DNA of 8,412 nucleotides from Acidobacteriota bacterium (GCA_021778815.1 JAJYBW010000143.1:1-8412), one strand, 5' to 3'; positions 1 to 7,787 are shown, counted from the first letter of the stretch. Numbers and translations: made by a program. The notes: generated by a model from the letters alone, not told the origin.

Positions 1-27
1 CTGTTCTCGTAACGGATAAGGAGCGCT

Positions 28-1326
28 ATGTTACCTGTGGATGAGATTCAACCTCATATGAATGACCGAAGGTCATTCCTCAAGCTGCTGTCAGCGGCTC
101 CGCTGTTTGCCACAATCGGCAGTCGCAGCCTGGCCTCTGCGGTAGCGTCCGCAGGCAGAAGCACCTTTTCCAACAATGTTTACACTCGGCTGGGAGTTCG
201 TCCGTTAATTAACGCGCGCGGCACTTGGACCTATCTTTGCGGTTCGCTGGAGCTGCCCGAGACGCGGCGAGCGACGGAGGAAGCGTCTCATTATTTCGTC
301 GATATGTTTGAACTGCAGGCCGGAGTGGGCCGCTATCTCGCCAAGATGTCTGGAGCTGAATCCGGAATGGTCACCTCCGGATCGGCCGGCGCAATGGCTT
401 CTGCAACAGCGGCATGTATCGCCGGATCGGATCCGAAGAATATTTGGCAATTGCCTGACACGACTGGCCTGAAAAATGAAGTTGTGATGATGGAAGGCCG
501 GAGCCCGTTCGACAGCGCTATCCGGCTTGCGGGCGCCAAACTAGTGATTGCCGAGACGGTGGAGGACTTGCCGTCAGCTATAACTCCGAAAACCGCAATG
601 GTCTACACAACCTGGCGTGACGACCGGCTTGAGCGCGTCCTCAAGATCACCAAGGCCGCCGGTATACCTCTCCTGGTCGACGACGCGGCCGGTATTCCCC
701 CGTTTCACTGGTTCACACATTATGCCAAGCTAGGCGTCGACCTCTTTTGTTTCAGCGGCGGGAAAGGGTTGTCGGGGCCGCAGTGTTCCGGAGTTTTGTT
801 AGGCCGGAAGGATTTGATCGATGCAGCCTTGTACAACACCAATCCCTGGGAAGGCGCTGTATGTCGTCCCATGAAGGTCGGCAAGGAAGAGATCATGGGC
901 ATCCTGGCGGCGATCGAATATTGGTCGCGTGCAGATCTACCCGTTTTAAACAAAGAGTGGCAGAACCGGGTCGAACGCATCCAGAAGTTGGTGGATACGG
1001 TGCCCGGAGTCACGACGAACATCATGACGCCGCAAGACGGGAACAGTTATCCAACATTGTCAGTCATGTGGGACGAAGCCAAGTTTGGATTGACGATAGC
1101 GCAATGTGCTCAGCAACTGAGCGATGGCGAACCCAGGATTGAGGTACTGACGGACAGCAATCCCAGCGGGGTCCTGGCACGCCTCCCGCGAAGTCCAAAC
1201 AGGCACCACAGATCGCATCCGAATCCTTTGCAGATTATCTCCATGACATTGCAGCCCGGGGAGGACTTGATCGTTGGTAACCGCCTTCGCCAAGTACTCA
1301 ACAAAGCGCGCAAGCAGTCTGCGTGA
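28..1326 (+). CDS. Tat-exported PLP-dependent enzyme, SelA / D-glucosaminate ammonia-lyase-like family
   Basis: Fold-type I PLP enzyme of the group often mislabelled selenocysteine synthase, which also contains D-glucosaminate(-6-phosphate) ammonia-lyases. Seen in the 432-residue product: a twin-arginine signal (DRRSFLKLL, residues 13-21, then a hydrophobic stretch), the family opening RPLINARGTWTYLCGSL (58-74), a phosphate-binding TSGSAGA loop (116-122), LPDTTGLKNEV (142-152), the cofactor-ring aspartates in VDDAAGIPP (217-225), and the Schiff-base lysine in SGGKG (Lys246). MKVGKEEI and the C-terminal LQPGEDLIVGNRLR complete the fold, so the enzyme looks intact and catalytic. The start at 28 follows AAGGAG (18-23) at a short 4-nt spacing; ATG at 58 would place the Tat motif nearer the N-terminus but has no clear ribosome site. 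It heads the gene row. Tat export fits a protein that folds around its cofactor before transport. Substrate unknown; a true selenocysteine synthase role is unlikely. Confidence 0.88.
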   Translation: MLPVDEIQPHMNDRRSFLKLLSAAPLFATIGSRSLASAVASAGRSTFSNNVYTRLGVRPLINARGTWTYLCGSLELPETRRATEEASHYFVDMFELQAGVGRYLAKMSGAESGMVTSGSAGAMASATAACIAGSDPKNIWQLPDTTGLKNEVVMMEGRSPFDSAIRLAGAKLVIAETVEDLPSAITPKTAMVYTTWRDDRLERVLKITKAAGIPLLVDDAAGIPPFHWFTHYAKLGVDLFCFSGGKGLSGPQCSGVLLGRKDLIDAALYNTNPWEGAVCRPMKVGKEEIMGILAAIEYWSRADLPVLNKEWQNRVERIQKLVDTVPGVTTNIMTPQDGNSYPTLSVMWDEAKFGLTIAQCAQQLSDGEPRIEVLTDSNPSGVLARLPRSPNRHHRSHPNPLQIISMTLQPGEDLIVGNRLRQVLNKARKQSA

Positions 1327-1503
1327 CGGTGGGCGCTCTACAGCAGAGAACAGCAACTGGGGGACCCGTCTTTTGCCTTATAGTCCCACCTGCGAACTTA
1401 CATTCTTGGCCGGTTTAGCGGAACGTACGAGAACGTGCGGTAGATCCGGAAGCTCTAGGTTTGAGAGAACGTATTTGATCGCCTCGCACGAGAGGGGTAT
1501 CTG
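1327..1503. other. 177-bp intergenic gap, possible internal promoter
   Basis: Largest gap in the gene row. It encodes no convincing protein; the overlapping + frame reading through it starts inside the PLP gene and has no family features. It contains three GAACGT copies (listed separately). AGGGG at 1493-1497 is the ribosome site for the bicupin ATG at 1504, with 6 nt spacing. I see no clear sigma-70 -35/-10 pair and no convincing terminator: a GGGAC/GTCCC pairing exists, but with an 18-nt loop and no T run. Confidence 0.4.
1421..1472 (+). repeat. Three direct copies of GAACGT upstream of the bicupin gene
   Basis: GAACGT occurs at 1421-1426, 1431-1436 and 1467-1472. The first two start exactly 10 bp apart, one helical turn, and the third lies 36 bp downstream of the second, ending 31 bp before the bicupin start codon. 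Same-face spacing of short direct repeats in the only sizeable gap suggests a regulator binding site, but a six-base word is short and chance is possible. Confidence 0.3.
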
Positions 1504-2400
1504 ATGCATCCCAGTCAGCGGCACGCAGCGGCGTTCATCGGCCTGCTAGCAGGGATTTTCAGTGCGCCGTCGTTGTGTGCGGATCATCGAAAGATCGATC
1601 CCACGTTCCTTTATCGCGACACTTTAACCGCCTCGGAGAAACCGTCCGACATCACCACGGCGACGTGTCATTACAAACCCCTGTTCGGCGAGGGAGACCC
1701 GGATACGTCCGTGGTGGTCGGCGTCGCTCGATTTGGCGAGGCGGTCATCGATCCTCATGGCGCGTGTGCCACCGTTCAATATCCGCAGGAAGACCAGGTG
1801 TATGTTGTACTCGACGGAAATGGCTCCGCCAAATATGGAGAGGAACAGGTCCCGCTGAAGACTGAGGACTATCTCTATATCCCGTCGTCGGTTCCACATG
1901 CTGCAGTGAATTCAACTGGAGCGCCGCTGACCGTAGTCGTCATGGGCTTTTACACCAAAGGATTTGAGAGTGCTTCAATTCCGCTGCATCCTTTAAGAGC
2001 CAATGTTGAAGATGTGCCCACGACTCTGGTGAATGGCCACCCTGAATCGAGCCGCTTTCGTCTGCTGATGGGAGATGCCGACAGCAAGCGTGATCGTATT
2101 GCCGCGGGCCGCGTCCTTACCAGTCTGTTCCTGATGGAAATCGCCCCTGGGGGAACGAACTTTCCTCACCATCACCAGCGGGAAGAGGAGATCTACCTGG
2201 TATTGAGTGGCCATGGTGTCATGGTGGCTGGTGGAGGAATGGACGGCATTGCAGGACGACATCCTGCCAAAGCTGGAGATGCTTATTTTTTCCGGCTCAA
2301 TGCCACGGTGGGATACTACAGCGCGCCCAACGTTGCATCGCGGCTACTCTGCGTACGCTCCTGGTATCCGGGCATGCAACAAAAGGGAGCCAAGCATTAA
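1504..2400 (+). CDS. Secreted bicupin-domain protein
   Basis: 298 residues with an N-terminal hydrophobic segment (residues 9-25) ending near SLCA, read as a Sec signal peptide, then two cupin barrels. The first spans about 75-150, with DQVYVVLDGNG (97-107) and PSSVPHAAVNSTG (127-139). The second spans about 205-285, with PHHHQREEEIYLVLSGHG (221-238) and AGDAYFFRLNATVGYY. The second barrel keeps cupin motif 1 (His222/His224 and a Glu at 228-229) but has Gly/Tyr where motif 2 normally supplies a histidine. The first is the reverse: motif 2 with His132 is good, while motif 1 lacks both histidines and has Gln98 at the glutamate position. Bicupins include oxalate decarboxylases, quercetinases and sugar isomerases or binding proteins; I cannot choose among these. 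Its place between the PLP and RidA genes suggests a role in the same extracytoplasmic pathway. Confidence 0.82.
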   Translation: MHPSQRHAAAFIGLLAGIFSAPSLCADHRKIDPTFLYRDTLTASEKPSDITTATCHYKPLFGEGDPDTSVVVGVARFGEAVIDPHGACATVQYPQEDQVYVVLDGNGSAKYGEEQVPLKTEDYLYIPSSVPHAAVNSTGAPLTVVVMGFYTKGFESASIPLHPLRANVEDVPTTLVNGHPESSRFRLLMGDADSKRDRIAAGRVLTSLFLMEIAPGGTNFPHHHQREEEIYLVLSGHGVMVAGGGMDGIAGRHPAKAGDAYFFRLNATVGYYSAPNVASRLLCVRSWYPGMQQKGAKH

Positions 2401-2492
2401 GTAGTCGGGAAAATACTTCATCGGCCCGATCATGCATTTCCGTTGCGCAGGCGTTTTCGCGAGGGAGAGGATAGGGCTTTCAGGGAGGACAT

Positions 2493-3734
2493 ATGCGTTA
2501 TCCATCGTCAAGACGATTCCCATGTATGCTCTTGTGTTGCTTACTGGCTGTGGGGAGCATGCAGCTGTTTGCACAGGCCGGGGGCGCGATCAAGGAAATC
2601 GCGGTAGGCGGCAAAAATGTTGGGTCAGCATCAAGTGCCGGCATTCTGGTGAATCAAACGCTCTACGTTGCCGGCCAAAGTGGACGGAACAGCAGTGGAG
2701 CGATTCCAAAAGATTTTCAGCAGGAAGTGCGCCAGTCCTTGAGCAATGTGCAGGGCGTGTTGCGGGCGGCAGGAATGGATTTCGGCAATGTGGTATGGAT
2801 GAATGTCTACTTGACTCACGTGTCGAGCATGGAGGGAATGAATCAGGTCTATTGGAAGATGATCGGAGATGACCCCCCCGCTCGCACCGTGCTGGGGGTA
2901 GCGAGTCTGCCGAACGGGGAGAATATCGAAATTAACTGTATCGCGGTGAGCAGTGCCGCGCGCCGGCGCGTGATCTATCCGGCGGGATGGCCGCAGGGAA
3001 AACATATTGATCCAGCCGGAATCGAGGCTGACGATGTTCTATATATGTCGGCGCAGGGCGGCGTCAATCCGCTGACTGGAAAGCTGGCGGCTGATTATTC
3101 CGGAGAGGTGAAGCAGGCCCTCGATAACGTGGCGGCGGTGGCCAAGGCTGCCGACATGAGCATGGCGAATGTCATTTGGGTGAATCCCTACCTGAGAAGC
3201 AATAGCGATCCAGACCATGTGATGAACAAGATCTACGCGACATATTTTGAGTTTGGGAATACCCCGGGACGAGGAACGATTCAGGTAGTGGATCTCCCGA
3301 ATCAGGCCCATATCGTGTTCAGTTGCATTGCCGGCGCCGATCTGTCGAAACGCACCACGATTCGCCCCAGAAATGAGAAGCCCAGCCCAACCGCAAGCCC
3401 CGGCATTTTGTATGGAGATACCCTGTATCTCTCGGCAAAGGACGCGTATGTTCCGGCCCTGGGTCTCTTTTCGCCGGAGCTGGGCATTCAGGTGCGGATG
3501 TCCATGCGTAGCCTGCTGGATGGGTTGCAAAAGGCGGATATGGATTTTTCGAATGTCGTATCTTCAACTGTGTATCTGCGCGACGTGAAGGACGAAGATT
3601 CAGTCTTGTCTTTGTACGGTACATTTTTCAAAGACAATTTTCCGGCGCGTACGACGTTGCAACAAAATGTTGATATGGAGTCGGAAGATGTCGAGCAGAT
3701 TTCCTTTATCGCAGTGCGACAGCCGCTTCACTGA
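2493..3734 (+). CDS. Secreted triple RidA/YjgF-domain protein
   Basis: 413 residues, about three times a normal RidA (about 130). A Sec signal (hydrophobic 11-26, cleavage probably after FAQA, 25-28) precedes three tandem RidA folds at about 36-153, 158-282 and 290-410. RidA proteins hydrolyse reactive enamines/imines released by PLP enzymes to keto acids and ammonia. The active-site arginine is kept in each unit: PPAR (Arg131), TPGR (Arg260), FPAR (Arg386). The second key acid, in the xEINCIAV-type strand, is kept only in unit 1 (Glu146); the equivalents appear to be Val275 and Gln402. Only unit 1 therefore looks fully catalytic. RidA works as a trimer with active sites at subunit interfaces, so one chain could form a pseudo-trimer. 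AGGGAGG (2482-2488) sits 4 nt before ATG. Nine bases separate it from the next gene. Confidence 0.88.
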   Translation: MRYPSSRRFPCMLLCCLLAVGSMQLFAQAGGAIKEIAVGGKNVGSASSAGILVNQTLYVAGQSGRNSSGAIPKDFQQEVRQSLSNVQGVLRAAGMDFGNVVWMNVYLTHVSSMEGMNQVYWKMIGDDPPARTVLGVASLPNGENIEINCIAVSSAARRRVIYPAGWPQGKHIDPAGIEADDVLYMSAQGGVNPLTGKLAADYSGEVKQALDNVAAVAKAADMSMANVIWVNPYLRSNSDPDHVMNKIYATYFEFGNTPGRGTIQVVDLPNQAHIVFSCIAGADLSKRTTIRPRNEKPSPTASPGILYGDTLYLSAKDAYVPALGLFSPELGIQVRMSMRSLLDGLQKADMDFSNVVSSTVYLRDVKDEDSVLSLYGTFFKDNFPARTTLQQNVDMESEDVEQISFIAVRQPLH

Positions 3735-3743
3735 GGAGAGAGT

Positions 3744-5132
3744 GTGCAGTCCGCTTCTGTCAGAACCAAAGCACGGTTTGCAACTTTGTTCTCAGTGATT
3801 GCGCTGCCGGCTCTGCTGGCATTGCCGTTGCAAAGCCAGGCGGCTTCCGCGCCCGGCTGCCAGCTGCATGCAACAAATTACCTGGGATGGAAGGCCGAGG
3901 AAATCTCCAATCCCTGGGTGAAGCTGGAGATTGTGCCGCAGATCGGTGGGCGGCTGATCCAGGTCACCTTCGGCGGACACGACTTTCTGTATATCAACCC
4001 CTTGCTGCAAGGGAAGGTGATTCCTCTGGAAAGCAAAGGGTACGGCGATCGCAACTACGGCGGCGATAAGATCTGGCCGCTGCCAGAGGGTAATCGGGAT
4101 GAACAGCATTGGTCCGGCGGCGGCAATTTGGACGACGCGCCTTTTACACTGCAGGTACTGTCCAGCGGACCCACGTGTGCGGTGCGGTTGACCGGTCCAA
4201 TCAATCCGGAGGTCGGGCAGCGGTATATCCGTGACATCAGCATCGGAGCAGACACGCCGGTGATCTCGTTTCATGTGGTGATGCAGAACATGAGCGGTTA
4301 TCCGCAGACATGGTCGGAGCAGACAATCACCGAGTACCCCACTTCCCATCCCTCCGGCTCAGACAATTTCAACACGAGGTTCTGGGGAGTCACGGAAGTG
4401 AACCCAGCCAGTGCATATCTGAACGGCTACCATGTGCGCACCGGCCCAGCGGACAATTCAGCTTTCTTGGTGAGCGCGGGGATGTTCCGCGTGCATTGGA
4501 ACCACATTATGCAGGAGGTCTGGATAGACTCCCAGTCAGGATGGCTGGCGGCGGTGGATGGTTGGACCGGATACACGATGGTGGAGCGCCACCGTATTGA
4601 TCCCACGGCGGTGTATCCCGGCAAGGCCTCGATCATCTTTTATTCGACCGGGGAGCCAACTCCACTCCCAGCTAGCGGGCAGACCACGGAACCCCGCGAA
4701 GGACCGTTCGTGGAGGCGGAGATGAACAGTCCGATGGTCGAGCTGGCACCCGGCGAAAGCTATGCGATGGATACGCAGTGGTATCCAACGCGCATGGGTG
4801 AGGATTTCAAGACGACAACGTACAGTGGTGTGATTGGAACTCCGCTGACTGCGACGGCGACGCCTGCCGGTCTGGTACTCTCGGGCAGCTTTGGAGTTTT
4901 TTATGCCGGAGATCTTGTGGTGCATTTGTACGGAAGAGGCAGTGGAGGCACGGCGAAGCTTATGCCCGTAGTTCCCACCGAGCCGGTGCACTTGCACACA
5001 ATCATCCAGGCGCCGCAGAACACAACAAGGGTCTCAGTGCATGTGATAGATTCTCACGGTTTGGATCGCGGGCCATTGGGAGAAGTGCTCGTGCAGCCGG
5101 CTCCGTCAACCGATGGGACAAGTGGCAGGTAG
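3744..5132 (+). CDS. Secreted DUF4380-like protein, probable galactose-mutarotase-type fold
   Basis: 462 residues. A signal peptide (hydrophobic 14-30, cleavage near SQA-A, 31-34) is followed by NPWVKLEIVPQIGGRLIQ (56-73) and FGGHDFLYINP, the opening beta-supersandwich pattern shared by DUF4380 and aldose-1-epimerase-like proteins. Further family-like segments are DRNYGGDKIWPLPE (102-115), HVVMQNMSGYPQTWSEQTITEYP and the C-terminal MVELAPGESYAMDTQWYPTR (331-350); a beta-rich tail follows. Aldose 1-epimerases interconvert sugar anomers, but I cannot assign catalytic His/Glu residues here with confidence, so it may bind rather than convert carbohydrate. The start is GTG at 3744, with GAGGAG at 3733-3738 overlapping the upstream stop codon, so translation is probably coupled to the RidA gene. 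Confidence 0.72.
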   Translation: MQSASVRTKARFATLFSVIALPALLALPLQSQAASAPGCQLHATNYLGWKAEEISNPWVKLEIVPQIGGRLIQVTFGGHDFLYINPLLQGKVIPLESKGYGDRNYGGDKIWPLPEGNRDEQHWSGGGNLDDAPFTLQVLSSGPTCAVRLTGPINPEVGQRYIRDISIGADTPVISFHVVMQNMSGYPQTWSEQTITEYPTSHPSGSDNFNTRFWGVTEVNPASAYLNGYHVRTGPADNSAFLVSAGMFRVHWNHIMQEVWIDSQSGWLAAVDGWTGYTMVERHRIDPTAVYPGKASIIFYSTGEPTPLPASGQTTEPREGPFVEAEMNSPMVELAPGESYAMDTQWYPTRMGEDFKTTTYSGVIGTPLTATATPAGLVLSGSFGVFYAGDLVVHLYGRGSGGTAKLMPVVPTEPVHLHTIIQAPQNTTRVSVHVIDSHGLDRGPLGEVLVQPAPSTDGTSGR

Positions 5133-5207
5133 AAGATTGTGGTCACGGAGAGAATGCGTCAAAAACGATCCATGCATTTACCGACCTCGAGTGAGAGATT
5201 TGAAGCA

Positions 5208-6044
5208 ATGACACGCAAACTGCTTGCAGTGATGTTGGTGTGCTCCTGTCTGGCGCTGTCTCACGGGATGTCAGTCTTTGGACAAGACGAGCCGAGAAGC
5301 GGCCCCGATCGGGGGCAGGGCGCGCGGCTATATGCATCGAACTGCGCATATTGCCACGGTGCGGATGGCAGAGGGGGTCGGGGTCCGGCGATTGCGACGC
5401 TGCCAAAAGTAATTTCAATGTCGAACCAGGACTTGATGGGCATCGTTCATAAAGGCGAAGCCGACCAAGGTATGCCGGGATTTCCTGATCTGGGTGATTC
5501 GGGTACAAAGGCAGTCGTGCAGTATTTGCGCACGCTACAGGGAGTGACTGCGGATGAGCCATCCGTCAAGCTGACAGGCGATCCGGACGCGGGCCGCAGA
5601 ATTTTCGACGGCAAGGGGCAATGCTCTACCTGCCACATGATCCTTGGCAAAGGCGGATTTATGGCGACGGAGCTGACCTCCTATGCAAGGAATCGGAGGG
5701 CGGACGAAATCCAGCAGGCAATTGTGAATCCGGATGTGGAATTAGAGCCGACATCGCGCGTAGCAAAAGTTCGGAGCAGAGATGGACAAAGCCTGACGGG
5801 CGTGGTGCGCGCGGAGGACAATCTGAACATTACGTTGCAGACCGAAGATGGTCGGTATCACTTTCTGTCGCGAAGTGGCCTGGCTGCGGTGAACTACAGC
5901 GATCACTCTCTGATGCCGCGCGATTATGGAACTCGGTTGACGTCCGCGGAATTGGATGACCTAGTGGCCTTTCTCATCGTGACTGGCAGGAATGCTTCGA
6001 CGGAGCCAGAGCCTGCAAAATCCAGGTGGTCCCACGATGACTAG
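5208..6044 (+). CDS. Secreted dihaem cytochrome c with TIGR02603-type haem domain
   Basis: Electron carrier, 278 residues from the chosen start. MTRKLLAVMLVCSCLALS is a typical Sec signal, with cleavage probably near VFG-Q. Domain 1 has haem motif CAYCH (46-50) and a likely axial Met89 in GMPGFPDL, as in class I cytochromes. Domain 2 has CSTCH (139-143), then RDGQSLTGVV, LSRSGLAAVNYSDHSLMP with candidate Met236, and a closing LDDLVAFLI helix. That second arrangement matches the haem-binding domain known from Planctomycetes, Verrucomicrobia and Acidobacteria. The frame opens earlier, at GTG 5139 and ATG 5154; I chose 5208 because it puts the signal peptide at the N-terminus, although its ribosome site is weak (GAGAG, 5193-5197) and GGAG 5147-5150 sits only 3 nt before 5154. 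Being directly upstream of a PQQ dehydrogenase with no haem domain, it is the likely electron acceptor. Confidence 0.87.
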   Translation: MTRKLLAVMLVCSCLALSHGMSVFGQDEPRSGPDRGQGARLYASNCAYCHGADGRGGRGPAIATLPKVISMSNQDLMGIVHKGEADQGMPGFPDLGDSGTKAVVQYLRTLQGVTADEPSVKLTGDPDAGRRIFDGKGQCSTCHMILGKGGFMATELTSYARNRRADEIQQAIVNPDVELEPTSRVAKVRSRDGQSLTGVVRAEDNLNITLQTEDGRYHFLSRSGLAAVNYSDHSLMPRDYGTRLTSAELDDLVAFLIVTGRNASTEPEPAKSRWSHDD

Positions 6045-6083
6045 AAGCCGGCGGGATTTCGACACGACGGAAGGAATTTGACG

Positions 6084-7787
6084 ATGACGAGAGGCTGCAG
6101 GAGCGTGTTTGGACTTGCCGCTGTCGCCATGATGATGATGGCTGTCGCCACGCTGGGTCAGTCTGCGGTGAAGCTGATGCCGAAGGCAGGCGTCGAAGTC
6201 AACGGGTCGGGACACGAATCGGGACATGGAATCCAACTGGGCCTGATCGATGTGCAGCCGAGCGATCTGTTGCAGAAGTCCATCAAAAACAACTGGGTGT
6301 CCTACAACGGCGACTATACCGGGCGACGCTTCAGCAGCCTGACCCAGGTTACGCCGCAAAATGTAAGCCATCTGGCAGCCAAGTGGGTCTTTCACACTCG
6401 AAATGCCGGCGTGCTGGAGGTAACTCCGGTGGTGGTGGCCGGAGTCATGTTCATTACTGGCTCAAACGATGCCTATGCGCTGGATGCGAGAACGGGTGCT
6501 TTGCTGTGGCACCATGCCCGCGGCGTTTCGTCGGGGTTGATTGACGATGCGTCGGGCCATATCAACCGCGGCGTCGCGGTGCTGGGAACCCGCGTCTATA
6601 TGGAGACGGATAATGCGCATTTGCTGTGCCTGGATGCACGTTCGGGCAACCTGATCTGGGATGTGGCCTATGCGGACAACACCCAGAGCTACGGCGCCAC
6701 GAGTGCTCCATTGATTGTGAAAGACAAAGTACTGGTTGGCACCTCGGGCGGCGATGACGGCGTGCGCGGGTTTGTAGCGGCCTTCGACGTGCAGACGGGA
6801 AAAGAGGTGTGGCGCTTCTGGACGATTCCCGCTCCTGGTGAGAAAGGATCGGAAACGTGGCCGGTCAGCGAGGATTATTTACGTGGCGGCGGCACCGCAT
6901 GGATGCCGGGAACGTATGATCCTGAACTGAACACGATCTACTGGGGGACGGGCAATGCCGCGCCGGACTACGACGGAAGTATGCGACCAGGCGACAATCT
7001 CTACACAAGCTCCCTGCTGGCGCTGGATCCAGACACGGGGAAAATGAAATGGTATTTCCAGTTCAATCCGCATGATCTGTACGACTATGACTCAGTGCAG
7101 ACACCGGTACTTGTGAACGCAAAGTTCAAGAACAAGCCGCGCAAACTGATCGTGACGGCAAACCGCAACGGCTTTCTCTACATTCTCGATCGCGCGACGG
7201 GAGAATATCTCTACTCGAAACAGTTCATGAAACGTATGAACTGGGCGAAAGGCATCGACAAGAAGGGGCGGCCCATCTCCAACAACCTTATTCCCGACGC
7301 CAAGGGCGTTCTGGTTTGTCCCGGCATCGAAGGCGCGACGAACTGGTATTCGCCCAGCTACGATCCGCAGACGAACATGTTCTACTTCCGCTCATTGGAG
7401 GCATGCGACGTGTTGCAGGCGAAGAATGTGCCTTTCGAGCAGGGACGTCCGTATTATTCAACCGGCGCGCGAACGCCTCCGGGCAGTGCTGCAAGCGAGA
7501 GCTATATCAACGCCTTCGACCTGACCAAGCTTGATTTCGCCTGGCGCGACAAGCAGATTGGCGAAGGTCCGGCCTACGCCGGTGTGATGACGACGGCGGG
7601 CGGCCTGGTGGCCTTCGGCAATAACGCCAGCGAGTTCGAGATGGATGACGCACGCACGGGCAAGCCGCTTTGGGCGTTCAGGCTTGGACAGCCTATGCAC
7701 GCCTCGCCCATGTCGTACGCTATCGGCGGAAAGCAGTACTTCGCCGTGGCGGCTGGAGACGATGTGTTTGCCTTCGCGTTGCCGTAG
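6084..7787 (+). CDS. Periplasmic PQQ-dependent dehydrogenase (alcohol dehydrogenase-like eight-bladed propeller)
   Basis: Quinoprotein oxidising an alcohol, polyol or sugar and passing electrons to cytochrome c. The 567-residue product has a signal peptide (hydrophobic 8-27), repeated propeller tryptophan-docking strands (DARTGALLWHH, DVQTGKEVWRFW, DPDTGKMKWYFQ, DARTGKPLWAF) and family signatures GVRG (226-229), GTGN with metal ligand Asn291, RPGDNLYTSSLLALD, PHDLYDYD with the catalytic Asp334, and ANRNGFLYILDR with Arg361. No haem motif or cytochrome tail is present. Oddities: the adjacent Cys-Cys pair usual before NRG in methanol/ethanol dehydrogenases is Ala-Ser (156-157); the usual metal-binding Glu of GGE.GVRG appears as Asp224; and Asp336 gives the DYD pattern associated with lanthanide-dependent enzymes. 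The frame opens at TTG 6078, but ATG 6084 has GGAAGGAA (6069-6076) at 7 nt and is the better start. No PQQ synthesis genes lie in the window. Confidence 0.92.
   Translation: MTRGCRSVFGLAAVAMMMMAVATLGQSAVKLMPKAGVEVNGSGHESGHGIQLGLIDVQPSDLLQKSIKNNWVSYNGDYTGRRFSSLTQVTPQNVSHLAAKWVFHTRNAGVLEVTPVVVAGVMFITGSNDAYALDARTGALLWHHARGVSSGLIDDASGHINRGVAVLGTRVYMETDNAHLLCLDARSGNLIWDVAYADNTQSYGATSAPLIVKDKVLVGTSGGDDGVRGFVAAFDVQTGKEVWRFWTIPAPGEKGSETWPVSEDYLRGGGTAWMPGTYDPELNTIYWGTGNAAPDYDGSMRPGDNLYTSSLLALDPDTGKMKWYFQFNPHDLYDYDSVQTPVLVNAKFKNKPRKLIVTANRNGFLYILDRATGEYLYSKQFMKRMNWAKGIDKKGRPISNNLIPDAKGVLVCPGIEGATNWYSPSYDPQTNMFYFRSLEACDVLQAKNVPFEQGRPYYSTGARTPPGSAASESYINAFDLTKLDFAWRDKQIGEGPAYAGVMTTAGGLVAFGNNASEFEMDDARTGKPLWAFRLGQPMHASPMSYAIGGKQYFAVAAGDDVFAFALP

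Noticed and set aside
1..12. Possible tail of an upstream gene (codons for Leu-Phe-Ser, then TAA)
   Set aside because: Only three codons are visible, so the frame cannot be supported, although a gene ending just before the PLP gene would fit an operon.
28..1326. True selenocysteine synthase (SelA)
   Set aside because: The protein carries a Tat signal and belongs to the shorter SelA-like clade; no selenium machinery (SelB, SelD, tRNA-Sec) is nearby.
3039..3530. 163-residue open frame on the minus strand
   Set aside because: It lies opposite the RidA gene, whose three domains are clearly recognisable; no motif of its own.
3792..4349. 185-residue open frame on the minus strand
   Set aside because: It lies fully opposite the DUF4380-like gene, shows no family motif and has shadow-type composition.
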